A DNA stretch of 64,000 bases from Sphingomonas sp. (GTDB lineage Bacteria > Pseudomonadota > Alphaproteobacteria > Sphingomonadales > Sphingomonadaceae). Shown here piece after piece: positions 16,403 through 23,598 of the stretch (its first letter is position 1; each line of letters begins with the position of its first letter). Below the pieces are notes generated by a model. That model did no database searches and was not told the origin of the DNA. It saw nothing but the letters and a program-made list of their open reading frames with translations. The position numbers and the translations under genes were made by a program. The DNA lies in the NCBI RefSeq assembly GCF_017304615.1, contig NZ_JAFKLZ010000001.1:744001-808000 (forward strand), in the 5' to 3' direction.

Positions 16403-17329
16403 TCATCGGGCGATCGAGGCGTTGCGGCGCGCGACGAGCAGGTCGATGACGGCCACGGCGTCCTCGACCAGCGTCGGCGCGAACGCGGGCGGATGCCTGT
16501 TCGGCCACGATCGCGAGATGCTGACCTTGCCGATGCGCGATCCGAACACCGCATGCAGCGCCGATCCGGTGCCGAGCTGCCGCGATCCGGCGAGATCGAG
16601 GGCGATGCCGTGCTCGCTCAGCTGCGCGACGAGTTCACCGGGCACGTCGGCGAGGTCCTTCGTGACGAGCAGCGTGCGCCGGGGACCTCCGGCAGCGCCG
16701 AGTTCCGGCGCGATCAGATCGGCCAGGTCGATGGCGCTTGGCCGGCCGGCGACCAGGCGGTGCGCCAGGATTCGGCCGGTTGGGATGCAGACGACCACGG
16801 CGAGCGCCGCCGGCTGCGGCCCGCCGGGCATGTCCAGCAGGATGTCGACGCCGGCGGCATCCAGCACCAGGTCGCCCTTCCGCCTGAGCGCGCGGGCCAC
16901 GTCGGGCGCCCGCGCCATGGCGGCGTCCATCCTCGCGATCCGGCTCTTCACCGCGTTCGCCGACGGGTTCGCCAGGCCTGCGGCGGCGCAAAGCGATTCC
17001 ACCTGGCGGATGATCGCGGCGAGCGGGGCGCCCGGGCCTGCCGCGCGGACGGCATCGGCGACGATGCCGTCGAGCGCGTCGTCGAGCCTGCCGCCGCCGC
17101 CCCTGGTCTCGATCGTGTGGCGGGGGCTGCCGCTCGCCTTGTATAGCGTGGCGATCCGGTAGAACGGCTGGAGGCCGATGCCCATCGCGGCGCCGGCGCG
17201 CATGGCATCCTCGACCGACGGGCGCTCGATGGCGAGATACGCCTCGAGCACGTCCGCGCGTCGGCGCGTCTCGCTCCAGTTCCTGGGCGTCAGGTCGGCG
17301 ACCAGCGTCGCCAGGGTCTCCGGCGTCAT
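16403..17329 (-). CDS. Transposase-like protein without DDE triad (paralogue B), LexA-linked
   Basis: A 308-residue protein with start ATG 17329; an upstream ATG at 17428 would read through the LexA box. The N-terminal region (LTPRNWSETRRRADVLEAYL, then MGIGLQPFYRIATLYKASG) looks like the helix-turn-helix part of Mu/TnsB transposases. Residues about 155-270 follow an RNase H fold (VDILLDM, ALAVVVCIPTGRILAHRLV, RTLLVTKDLADV, then SALHAVFGSRIGKV), but the position of the essential Glu reads His-Ala and the DNG motif is TKD. It is therefore probably inactive as a transposase. It ends 2 bp from the convergent paralogue A. A nine-codon ORF and a LexA box lie upstream. Confidence 0.6.
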   Translation of the reverse strand: MTPETLATLVADLTPRNWSETRRRADVLEAYLAIERPSVEDAMRAGAAMGIGLQPFYRIATLYKASGSPRHTIETRGGGGRLDDALDGIVADAVRAAGPGAPLAAIIRQVESLCAAAGLANPSANAVKSRIARMDAAMARAPDVARALRRKGDLVLDAAGVDILLDMPGGPQPAALAVVVCIPTGRILAHRLVAGRPSAIDLADLIAPELGAAGGPRRTLLVTKDLADVPGELVAQLSEHGIALDLAGSRQLGTGSALHAVFGSRIGKVSISRSWPNRHPPAFAPTLVEDAVAVIDLLVARRNASIAR

Positions 17330-17355
17330 CGCCGCCGCTCGCGAGCTTTGCGCAT
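17326..17355 (-). CDS. Nine-codon leader ORF (MRKARERRR)
   Basis: An ATG at 17355 with a good ribosome site (AAAGGA, about 7 bp upstream) opens a frame of only nine codons, six of them for Arg or Lys. Its TGA overlaps the ATG of paralogue B (ATGA). The strong site belongs to the mini-ORF, and paralogue B itself has none, so translation of paralogue B may depend on re-initiation. It could also simply be a coupling device. Confidence 0.4.
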   Translation of the reverse strand: MRKARERRR

Positions 17356-17389
17356 TTCTTGTCCTTTCAGCCGATTGCCACCGGCTGAT

Positions 17390-17404
17390 GTTCTTAATAT
17401 GTTC
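17390..17404. promoter_or_regulatory. LexA box upstream of paralogue B
   Basis: GTTC-TTAATAT-GTTC is a perfect GTTC-N7-GTTC operator, 35-49 bp upstream of the leader ORF. It is the fourth perfect box in the first 17.4 kb and ties a gene of the transposon region to the SOS response. Confidence 0.82.
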
Positions 17405-17420
17405 TTTTCTCGGTTTTGCG

Positions 17421-17483
17421 ACTTGCATCGAGGGGACGGGTCCGCCCAGCTCGTTGCCGGGCGCGCCCGGTTCCGGACTTGCA
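17421..17483. repeat. Internal copies of a transposon-end motif
   Basis: ACTTGCA (17,421-17,427) followed by GGGGACGG (17,432-17,439) repeats, with one base less spacing, the ACTTGCA/GGGGACGG arrangement of the right end (25,130-25,149). A second ACTTGCA is at 17,477-17,483. They may mark an older transposon end or binding sites for TnsB or its relatives. Chance in GC-rich DNA cannot be excluded. Confidence 0.35.
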
Positions 17484-17557
17484 TGGCGGGATGTTGGGGC
17501 GCGTGCCGCTCTGCGGGCGGCGGCGACGTCGGCGGCACCGACCCGCCGATGCGCCTG

Positions 17558-17842
17558 CTAGCGTTGGTTGGGCGCCAAGCTGGTCAGAAGGTCGCCGAGC
17601 TGCGCCATCGCCGGACCGACGAGGCGGTAGGTGATCGTCCGTCCCGACGTCTTTCCCTTGATGAGGCCGGCGGTCGATAGCGTCTTCAGGTGGTTGGACA
17701 GCGCGCTGCGCTGTAGCTTCAGCCGGTCGGCCAGGACCGATGCCTGCAGTCCTTCTGGGGACTTCGCGAGTTCGCGCACGACGTCGAGCCTCGTCCCGTG
17801 GGCGAGCGCGGAGAGTTTCGCGACGGCGTTCGCGCTGTTCAT
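17558..17842 (-). CDS. ArsR-family winged-helix regulator
   Basis: A 94-residue protein with the ArsR/SmtB layout: KLSALAHGTRLDVVREL, then the recognition region LADRLKLQRSALSNHLKTLSTAGLI and the beta-wing GRTITYRLVG. The usual metal-binding cysteines are missing, so it is more like a generic or SdpR-type repressor. The start is taken at ATG 17842; an upstream start at 17884 is possible. It faces a divergent gene pair across a palindrome at 17,905-17,928 and may repress both units. Confidence 0.82.
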   Translation of the reverse strand: MNSANAVAKLSALAHGTRLDVVRELAKSPEGLQASVLADRLKLQRSALSNHLKTLSTAGLIKGKTSGRTITYRLVGPAMAQLGDLLTSLAPNQR

Positions 17843-17904
17843 GTCCCGGACTCTGGCCGATCGGAGGCGTAATCTCAACGACAACTAGCGCCAGAACGGA
17901 TAAG

Positions 17905-17928
17905 ATAGTTCACAAGTTCATAAACTAT
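17905..17928. promoter_or_regulatory. Inverted repeat in an AT-rich divergent promoter
   Basis: ATAGTT-N12-AACTAT in an AT-rich 60 bp between the ArsR-like gene and the gene at 18,035. Its position fits an operator of the ArsR-like protein. The two GTTC copies inside are 4 bp apart and do not form a LexA box. Confidence 0.45.
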
Positions 17929-18034
17929 TGAATTGTTGAATCCGTCCACTAGATGTCCGCGCGCCGAGGTCGCCGATACTGCCTGGATCGAACACGGGGC
18001 GGCCGCGATCCTGAGTCAAGGAAGGGAAACCGAG

Positions 18035-18844
18035 ATGCTGGATTTGATCGACGAGCCGCAGGTCGCGAACGCGAACGGAAGGAACTCTTCGAGCGGGGGG
18101 CGCTCCTGCGGGGTCGCGCTGGTGAGGGAGCCGACGCCGCCCGTGGCTGCCGGCCGGTATCTGCCGGGACCCGGAGAGCTCGAGGTCGCCGACCTCGACC
18201 CGTTCGCCGCCGACGAGATCTCCGATGGCTGGGCGCGCGTGTCCACGCGGCAGCTCCTGCGCCTGGCGATCGTCGCCGCCGACACCGGGGCGCGGTTCGA
18301 GCGCGAGGGGATCGGGCACGATCCGGTCGCTTGGCTCCTTGCGCCGCGCGAGCTGTTCTGCGGCAGCGCGGCGCTCACCGCCTGCCAGTCGGTCGGCGGC
18401 TTCTCGCGCGCGCTGATGCTGCACGGCCTCGGGCTCGGCCTCGATGGCGATCCTGCCGTCATCGATGGTCTCCTGGCCGACGACGCGGAGGCGCCCCCCG
18501 GTGTCGGGACGTCCGTGCGGGACGAGGACGGTGGCACGCCCGCCGGTCTCGGTCTGTTCACCTGCTTCGTCCAGAGCTCGATGGCTGATGGCGAGGTGTT
18601 CATCGAGGCGGTGCGCGCGATCGTCGCCACGGAGGAGGGGGAGGTGAGGTCGCTGCTCGAGCGGCGCTACGGCCTGAAGACCGCGCGCGGCGCCCGCATC
18701 GAAAGGGGTTTTCCGGCCGACGATCCCGACGTCGTCAGCCTCGTGCCGAAGCCGGCCGGCGACATGATCGCCGCCATCGCCGCCAACCCCACCGGCCTGC
18801 TGGCGCGGGGCTTCGACCTCACCATCGAGCACCGCCTCGCATGA
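18035..18844 (+). CDS. Hypothetical protein, coupled to an exonuclease gene
   Basis: A 269-residue protein with a good ribosome site (GGAAGGG before ATG 18035). It has a helical central region (STRQLLRLAIVAADTGARFE, then DPVAWLLAPRELFCGSAAL and FSRALMLHGLGLGLDGD) and no signal peptide or membrane segment. I do not recognise the family. Its ATGA overlap with the following DEDDh exonuclease gene implies coupled translation and a shared task, perhaps as partner or adaptor. Confidence 0.55.
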   Translation: MLDLIDEPQVANANGRNSSSGGRSCGVALVREPTPPVAAGRYLPGPGELEVADLDPFAADEISDGWARVSTRQLLRLAIVAADTGARFEREGIGHDPVAWLLAPRELFCGSAALTACQSVGGFSRALMLHGLGLGLDGDPAVIDGLLADDAEAPPGVGTSVRDEDGGTPAGLGLFTCFVQSSMADGEVFIEAVRAIVATEEGEVRSLLERRYGLKTARGARIERGFPADDPDVVSLVPKPAGDMIAAIAANPTGLLARGFDLTIEHRLA

Positions 18845-19740
18845 GGTCGCAGCGGGAGGTCGCCGCCGTCCCGATTCCCGTCGAGACGCTTGCGCGCTCG
18901 ATCGCTCGGCATCCGGACTATCGCGTGCAGCGCCGGTCGGTCGACCTGGACCGGCGCGAACCACGGCTTCGCAAGACGGGAGAGCTGTCGGTCGCGGTCA
19001 TCGACTGCGAGACGACCGGAACGGACCCGACCAAGGACCGCATCATCGAACTCGCGGTGCAGCGCATCGCCGTCGATGGCCGGGGCGCGATCGTCGAGAC
19101 GGGACCGATGCGCAGCTGGCTGGAGGATCCGGGCATGCCGATCTCCGCCGAGATCTCGCGGATCACCGGAATCACCGACGCGGACGTGCGCGGTCTCAGG
19201 ATCGCAGACGGCGAGGCGTATTCGATGATTGCCACCGCCGACATCCGCCTGGCGCACAACGCGGCGTTCGACCGGCCGTTCGTGGACCAGCGTCTCGAGC
19301 TGGGCGGCGAGGCCTGGATCTGCAGCCTCAACGACATGGACTGGACGGCCCACGGCTTCGAGTGCCGGAAGCTGGGCTGCGTGCTGGGCCGGTGCGGCGG
19401 ATTCCATGACGCCCATCGCGCCGCAGGCGACGTCTCGGCGCTCGTGAACATCCTCGATCACCGCCTGCCGGGCGGGTCGACGGTGATGCGGGAGCTGATC
19501 CGGGGAGCGGCGCGCCCGACCTATCTGGTCGAGGCGCCGAAGACGCCGTTCGCGGCGACGCAGGAATTGCGTGGTCGCGGATACCGCTGGGACGAACGGC
19601 GCAAGCTGCGCTGGCGCTACGTCGGCGAGGAGGCCATCGATGCGGAAGTCGAATGGCTGATCAACGACGTCTATGCGGGCAAGCGTGAACCCGTCGTCGA
19701 GCGCGTCACCTGGCGTGAGCGGTACTCGTTGCGGGAATGA
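18841..19740 (+). CDS. DEDDh 3'-5' exonuclease (DnaQ-like)
   Basis: A 299-residue protein. Motif I is VIDCETTG (D55, E57); ISRITGITDADV is the usual link; motif II is LAHNAAFDRPF (Asp about 144); motif III is DAHRAAGDV (His about 194, Asp about 199), so the DEDDh set looks complete. Such enzymes degrade DNA or RNA from the 3' end. The C-terminal 100 residues (GYRWDERRKLRWRYV) are a short domain often found after these exonucleases. It overlaps the preceding unknown gene by 4 bp, is not part of a polymerase operon, and sits in the cargo region, so a defence or repair role is likelier than proofreading. Confidence 0.85.
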   Translation: MRSQREVAAVPIPVETLARSIARHPDYRVQRRSVDLDRREPRLRKTGELSVAVIDCETTGTDPTKDRIIELAVQRIAVDGRGAIVETGPMRSWLEDPGMPISAEISRITGITDADVRGLRIADGEAYSMIATADIRLAHNAAFDRPFVDQRLELGGEAWICSLNDMDWTAHGFECRKLGCVLGRCGGFHDAHRAAGDVSALVNILDHRLPGGSTVMRELIRGAARPTYLVEAPKTPFAATQELRGRGYRWDERRKLRWRYVGEEAIDAEVEWLINDVYAGKREPVVERVTWRERYSLRE

Positions 19741-19837
19741 GTCCGGCGGGGGCGGCCATGCCGCCGCCCCCGATCGCGCACGGGGCGCTTACATTGCCGA
19801 CCCGGCGCTGTTAGCCTGCTGCTGGAAAGGGGTGGTG

Positions 19838-22126
19838 ATGGATCAGGAGACGATCGAGTCGGCGGACGCGGCTTCGCTCGATGCCGGCGGAGAGGGACGG
19901 CCCAGCCATCTGCCGATGGCCATCCAGAGCGGCATCCTCAAGAGCCTGGGGATCAACCTCTACACCAGCATCGGCAAGGTGATCGTCGAGTTCATCGCCA
20001 ACGCGTATGACGCCGATGCCACCCGCGTCGAGATCACGATCCCAAGCGACCGGATCGCGGAGGAGCGGACGAAGGCCAAGGCCATCGCCGACGCGGCGAT
20101 CGCCGCTGCCGAGGCTGCGGCCAGCGGGCAGGGGACGCTCATGTCTGCAGAGGTCTCGCAGCCGGCTGGGCACAAGGCGCTGAACCTCGAGGCGCTGTTC
20201 GAGACGCTGCCCGCCGACGTGCAGGTCGTGATCGAGGACGATGGGCATGGAATGACCTGGGAGGAGGTTCGCGACCGCTTCCTCCCGCTCAATCGCCAGC
20301 GCCGGGCTGACGCCAAGGGTCATGAGGTCCTCCTCACGTCCCCAGGCGGTCGATACGTCATGGGTCGCAAGGGCGTCGGCAAGCTGGCGGGGTTCGGTGC
20401 GGCGCTGACCGTGGAGATTTGGACCAAGCGCAGGGGCGAGACGTCCGCGACCATCATCACCCTGGTCGACGAGGATCTCAACCACGCTGGGTCGATCCAC
20501 GACGTGCGCGTTCCGGTTCGCTATGAGGACGGACTTGACGCGGACAGCCAGGGGACGCGCGTCACGCTGAGCCGACTCAAGGCCGACGCGACGCGGGACA
20601 CCATGGACAAGATCCGCAAGGTGGTGACGAAGTCGTTCCACGCGATCCGGCCCGAGGATTTCTCCATCGAGATCAACGGCGAGCAGCTGCGCTTCGAGCT
20701 TCCCGACTACGAGTTCGTCTTCCCGACCGATTTGACGCGCGATTCGATCGCCGCCGGCGCGCGGCAGGAGGCGTCCGTCGTCGTGCCGGGCGCAGGCGTG
20801 CTGCGCTATCGCTATTACGTCGGATTCCTGCAGCGGTCGCACGCGGGCGGCGAGGAGCGCGGCGCCACCATCTACTGCAACAACCGCCTCGCCGCCGGTC
20901 CCGCACTGTTCGGGCTGCCCCCGGGCATGCACAGCTTCCATTCCGTCGACTACATGGACTGCATCATCGAGGCGGACGATCTCGACCGCACCGACATCGA
21001 CTTCGTGAACACGGCACGGAACGGCATCAAGGAGGGGAACGAGGTCGTCAGCGCGCTGTTGGAGGGAGTCGTCCGCGCCATGCGCGGCGCGATCGCCGCG
21101 CACGCCCGGTTCAAGAAGCAGGAGACCGACCGCAAGCTGCTCGAGGACCGGACCGCGCGCGTCATCGCCGCCACCATCGAGACGCTGCCGCCGAAGACCC
21201 GCAAGGCGGGCAAGAAGCTGCTTCAGACCCTGGCGAGCCGGTTCGAGGTCGGCACTCCCGAGTTCGAGGAGCTGGCCCCGACCATCGTGAACTCCATCAA
21301 TGCGACGGAGGTGCTCGTCGCGCTGGCGTCGCATGGCACCGACGCGGCCACGATCGCTCAGATCATGGGTCAGCTGCGCCAGCTGTCCGAGATCGAGAAG
21401 CAGGATTCGCTCAAGCTCTACCGCGCCCGTCGCGGCGGCATCGAGAAGCTGGAGATCCTCTACGAGAAGGGGAAGGACAACTGGAACAAGCGGCAGTTCG
21501 AGAAGGAGCTCCACCGCCTGCTGAAGGAGAATCCCTGGCTGATCCGGCCTGAGTTCTCGACCTACATCTCCAGCGACCAGAGCATCAACACGACGGTGAC
21601 CCGGCTGGCGCGAGAGTTGAGCGTGGATCAGTTTGCGCCGATCGTGAACGGCGACGAGCCGGCGGCCGACAGGCCGGATCTGGTGTTCCTGATGTCCGAT
21701 CCGATGGAGGAGGGGCCCTACACGGTGAAGATCGTCGAGCTGAAGAGCCCGGCGCTGGCGCTGAACATCGACCACTGGCGGCAGCTGGAGAACTACATCG
21801 CCGACGTGAGGGCATGGTGCGAGGCGAACCTGCCTCATGTCGTCCGGATCAACGGCTATCTCATCGGCACGATGCCCGAGCCCAATCCCACGAAGCGCGA
21901 GGAGAGGATGCTGGTCGACACCTATCGCGACAGCGGTCCGACGGGCCCGATCCAGATCATCGGTCTGCTCGAGCTCATTCGGCTGGCGCGAACCGTGCAC
22001 GTCGAGGCGATCAAGGCGCTCGAGCGCGACCTCGCCGGCGAGGAGGACGAAACCGTCGAGGACGTCGAGGATGACGATCCGATCACCGAGGACGACGAGA
22101 TCTGGAAGGCCGACGCTGCGTCGTGA
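19838..22126 (+). CDS. GHKL (Hsp90/MutL-type) ATPase with C-terminal PD-(D/E)xK-like nuclease domain
   Basis: A 762-residue protein; start ATG 19838 has a GGAAAGGGG site upstream. The N-terminal ATPase shows the N box EFIANAYDADA (51-61), G1 EDDGHGM (133-139) and G2 GRKGVGK (176-182). A helical linker follows (about 390-600), then RPDLVFL (Asp about 613) and KIVELKSP (Glu about 632, Lys about 634), the signature of a PD-(D/E)xK nuclease of the Shedu/DUF4263 kind. This fusion suggests ATP-gated DNA cleavage. It is convergent with a cytosine methyltransferase gene 36 bp away, so it may be the restriction half of a restriction-modification pair. Confidence 0.8.
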   Translation: MDQETIESADAASLDAGGEGRPSHLPMAIQSGILKSLGINLYTSIGKVIVEFIANAYDADATRVEITIPSDRIAEERTKAKAIADAAIAAAEAAASGQGTLMSAEVSQPAGHKALNLEALFETLPADVQVVIEDDGHGMTWEEVRDRFLPLNRQRRADAKGHEVLLTSPGGRYVMGRKGVGKLAGFGAALTVEIWTKRRGETSATIITLVDEDLNHAGSIHDVRVPVRYEDGLDADSQGTRVTLSRLKADATRDTMDKIRKVVTKSFHAIRPEDFSIEINGEQLRFELPDYEFVFPTDLTRDSIAAGARQEASVVVPGAGVLRYRYYVGFLQRSHAGGEERGATIYCNNRLAAGPALFGLPPGMHSFHSVDYMDCIIEADDLDRTDIDFVNTARNGIKEGNEVVSALLEGVVRAMRGAIAAHARFKKQETDRKLLEDRTARVIAATIETLPPKTRKAGKKLLQTLASRFEVGTPEFEELAPTIVNSINATEVLVALASHGTDAATIAQIMGQLRQLSEIEKQDSLKLYRARRGGIEKLEILYEKGKDNWNKRQFEKELHRLLKENPWLIRPEFSTYISSDQSINTTVTRLARELSVDQFAPIVNGDEPAADRPDLVFLMSDPMEEGPYTVKIVELKSPALALNIDHWRQLENYIADVRAWCEANLPHVVRINGYLIGTMPEPNPTKREERMLVDTYRDSGPTGPIQIIGLLELIRLARTVHVEAIKALERDLAGEEDETVEDVEDDDPITEDDEIWKADAAS

Positions 22127-22162
22127 CGCGGCAGAGGTCCTGGCCTTGCGTCGCGCGCCTCG

Positions 22163-23152
22163 TCAGGCGGCCAGCCGTTCGACTGCCGCTGCCCTGAAGG
22201 CGGCCATCACGCTGCTGCACACCGCCTCGGCGAGCGCTACCGGGACGCCGTTCCCGATCTGCCGTGCGACGGGATAGGGCTTGCCGACGAACTGCCAATC
22301 GTCCGGCACGCCCTGCAGCCGGGCACCCTCGCGGAGCGACAGGCACCGGTCTTCCGTGGGATGGAGGTAGCGCCCCTTCGATGGATTCTGGAAAGTACAC
22401 CGAAGCGTGTTGGCCGGCTGAGACGGATCGATCCGGCCCCAGACGTCGGTCGCCTGGCACCCGACCTTCTCCCATGAGGGCGGGCACAGGTGCGGTGCGA
22501 GCCGCATGACGTCGCGCTTGTCGCCCTTGGGCGGGATCAGGGCGATGCGCTGGGCGGCGATCCCGACCGGCGTCGGCCATACGTGCATCGGGTCCCCGGT
22601 CCGGATCGGCCGGGCGAGGACGTCGCCTGCGGTCCGGCGCTCGCGCTTCGACGGAGCGGGTTCGGCGATCGCGCCGATCTTCGAGGCGATGGTGAAGGAG
22701 CGACGGCGTAGCTGCGGCGCGCCGTAGTCGGCCGCCTCGAGCTCCCAGGCGTTCACGTCGAAGCCCAAGGCCTCGAACGCGACGACGAGCTCGCGCCATT
22801 TGGCGGAGCGCAGGAACGGCGGGACGTTCTCCACGACGACGACGTTCGCGCCGGTCATCGCCGCCCAGGTCGGCACCGCGAGGGCCAACGTGTTACGCAC
22901 GTCCAGAGGGTCCTGTCGGCCGAGCGTGGAAAAGCCCTGGCAGGGCGGTCCGGCGAGCAGGACGTCGACCTTGGGCAGGTCGCAGCCATCGAGCACGGAT
23001 CCGACGACGCCGACCGGCGCGATGTTCGCATTGTAGCTGGCGATGGCGTCCTTCGAGAGATCGATCGCGAACGCGGGCGTCATCCCCGACCGGACCGCGC
23101 CGGCGCTGAACAGCCCGGCGCCACTGAACATGTCGGCGAAGTCGATCCGCAT
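22163..23152 (-). CDS. DNA (cytosine-5-)-methyltransferase
   Basis: A 329-residue C5 methyltransferase. Motif I FADMFSGAGLFSAGA is near the N-terminus; motif IV is GPPCQGFS with catalytic Cys about 71; motif VI is VVVENVPPF; motif VIII is GAPQLRRRSF; motif X is QIGNGVPVALAEAV. The short variable region implies a single, unknown recognition sequence. It is convergent with the GHKL-nuclease gene and divergent from an HTH gene, with the promoter operator covering the start codons (ATG 23152 or ATG 23161). It likely protects host DNA from a linked nuclease. Confidence 0.92.
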   Translation of the reverse strand: MRIDFADMFSGAGLFSAGAVRSGMTPAFAIDLSKDAIASYNANIAPVGVVGSVLDGCDLPKVDVLLAGPPCQGFSTLGRQDPLDVRNTLALAVPTWAAMTGANVVVVENVPPFLRSAKWRELVVAFEALGFDVNAWELEAADYGAPQLRRRSFTIASKIGAIAEPAPSKRERRTAGDVLARPIRTGDPMHVWPTPVGIAAQRIALIPPKGDKRDVMRLAPHLCPPSWEKVGCQATDVWGRIDPSQPANTLRCTFQNPSKGRYLHPTEDRCLSLREGARLQGVPDDWQFVGKPYPVARQIGNGVPVALAEAVCSSVMAAFRAAAVERLAA

Positions 23153-23190
23153 AATACGCATAGCCAATAATGCGGAATATGCGTATATGC
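23149..23190. promoter_or_regulatory. Inverted-repeat operator between methyltransferase and HTH regulator
   Basis: GCATAATACGCATA (23,149-23,162) and TATGCGTATATGC (23,178-23,190) form an inverted repeat that differs by one inserted base, with a related ATGCGGAATATGCG between. It covers the methyltransferase start and the upstream region of the HTH gene, as in controller-regulated restriction-modification systems. Confidence 0.65.
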
Positions 23191-23199
23191 AAGCGAATC

Positions 23200-23598
23200 A
23201 TGGAAGATTCGAACCGTCTTTTCCGGCTCGCCGAGATCCTCAATCTGGTCGGGATGCCCACGCAGACGACGATCGCGCGAGGGGCGAACGTCCATCAGTC
23301 GTTGGTGTCGCGGGCGAAGCGCGGCCTGCTGAAGCGGCTCACGCCGAAGGTCGGCGAATTATGCGACTATGCGGAATCGCGGGCGGCGCAGATCGAGCGT
23401 TTCCGTGCCGAGCGGCAGGAGCGTCGAGAGCGGCGGCCGGCGCTCGCGGAGGACGTGCTGTCGGATTGCCGCCGATATCTCGACGAGGGTTGCGACCCTG
23501 TGGTCCTTCGTGATCAGCTGAACGTCCTGCGACGGGCCCAAGGGCAGCGTGCCAGGCTGCCCAGGGCTCAGTCGGCTACCGCTCCAGATGCAGCCTGA
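23200..23598 (+). CDS. Helix-turn-helix controller-like protein
   Basis: A 132-residue protein; ATG 23200 is preferred because ATG 23170 would lie in the operator. The segment TTIARGANVHQSLVSRAKRGLLKRL (about 26-50) reads as a helix-turn-helix with a basic recognition helix. The rest is basic and charged (RFRAERQERRERR). It is divergent from the methyltransferase gene and shares the TATGCG palindrome, so it probably controls that gene and itself. Its 3' end overlaps the convergent unknown gene by 23 bp. Confidence 0.65.
   Translation: MEDSNRLFRLAEILNLVGMPTQTTIARGANVHQSLVSRAKRGLLKRLTPKVGELCDYAESRAAQIERFRAERQERRERRPALAEDVLSDCRRYLDEGCDPVVLRDQLNVLRRAQGQRARLPRAQSATAPDAA

Noticed and set aside
17909-17920. 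GTTCACAAGTTC as a fifth LexA box
   Set aside because: The two GTTC are 4 bp apart, which does not match the operator.
18035-18844. Antitoxin-like (ParS/DUF2384) reading of the unknown protein
   Set aside because: The DPVAWLLAPRELF region is faintly similar in feel, but length and the rest of the protein do not fit, so no family is assigned.
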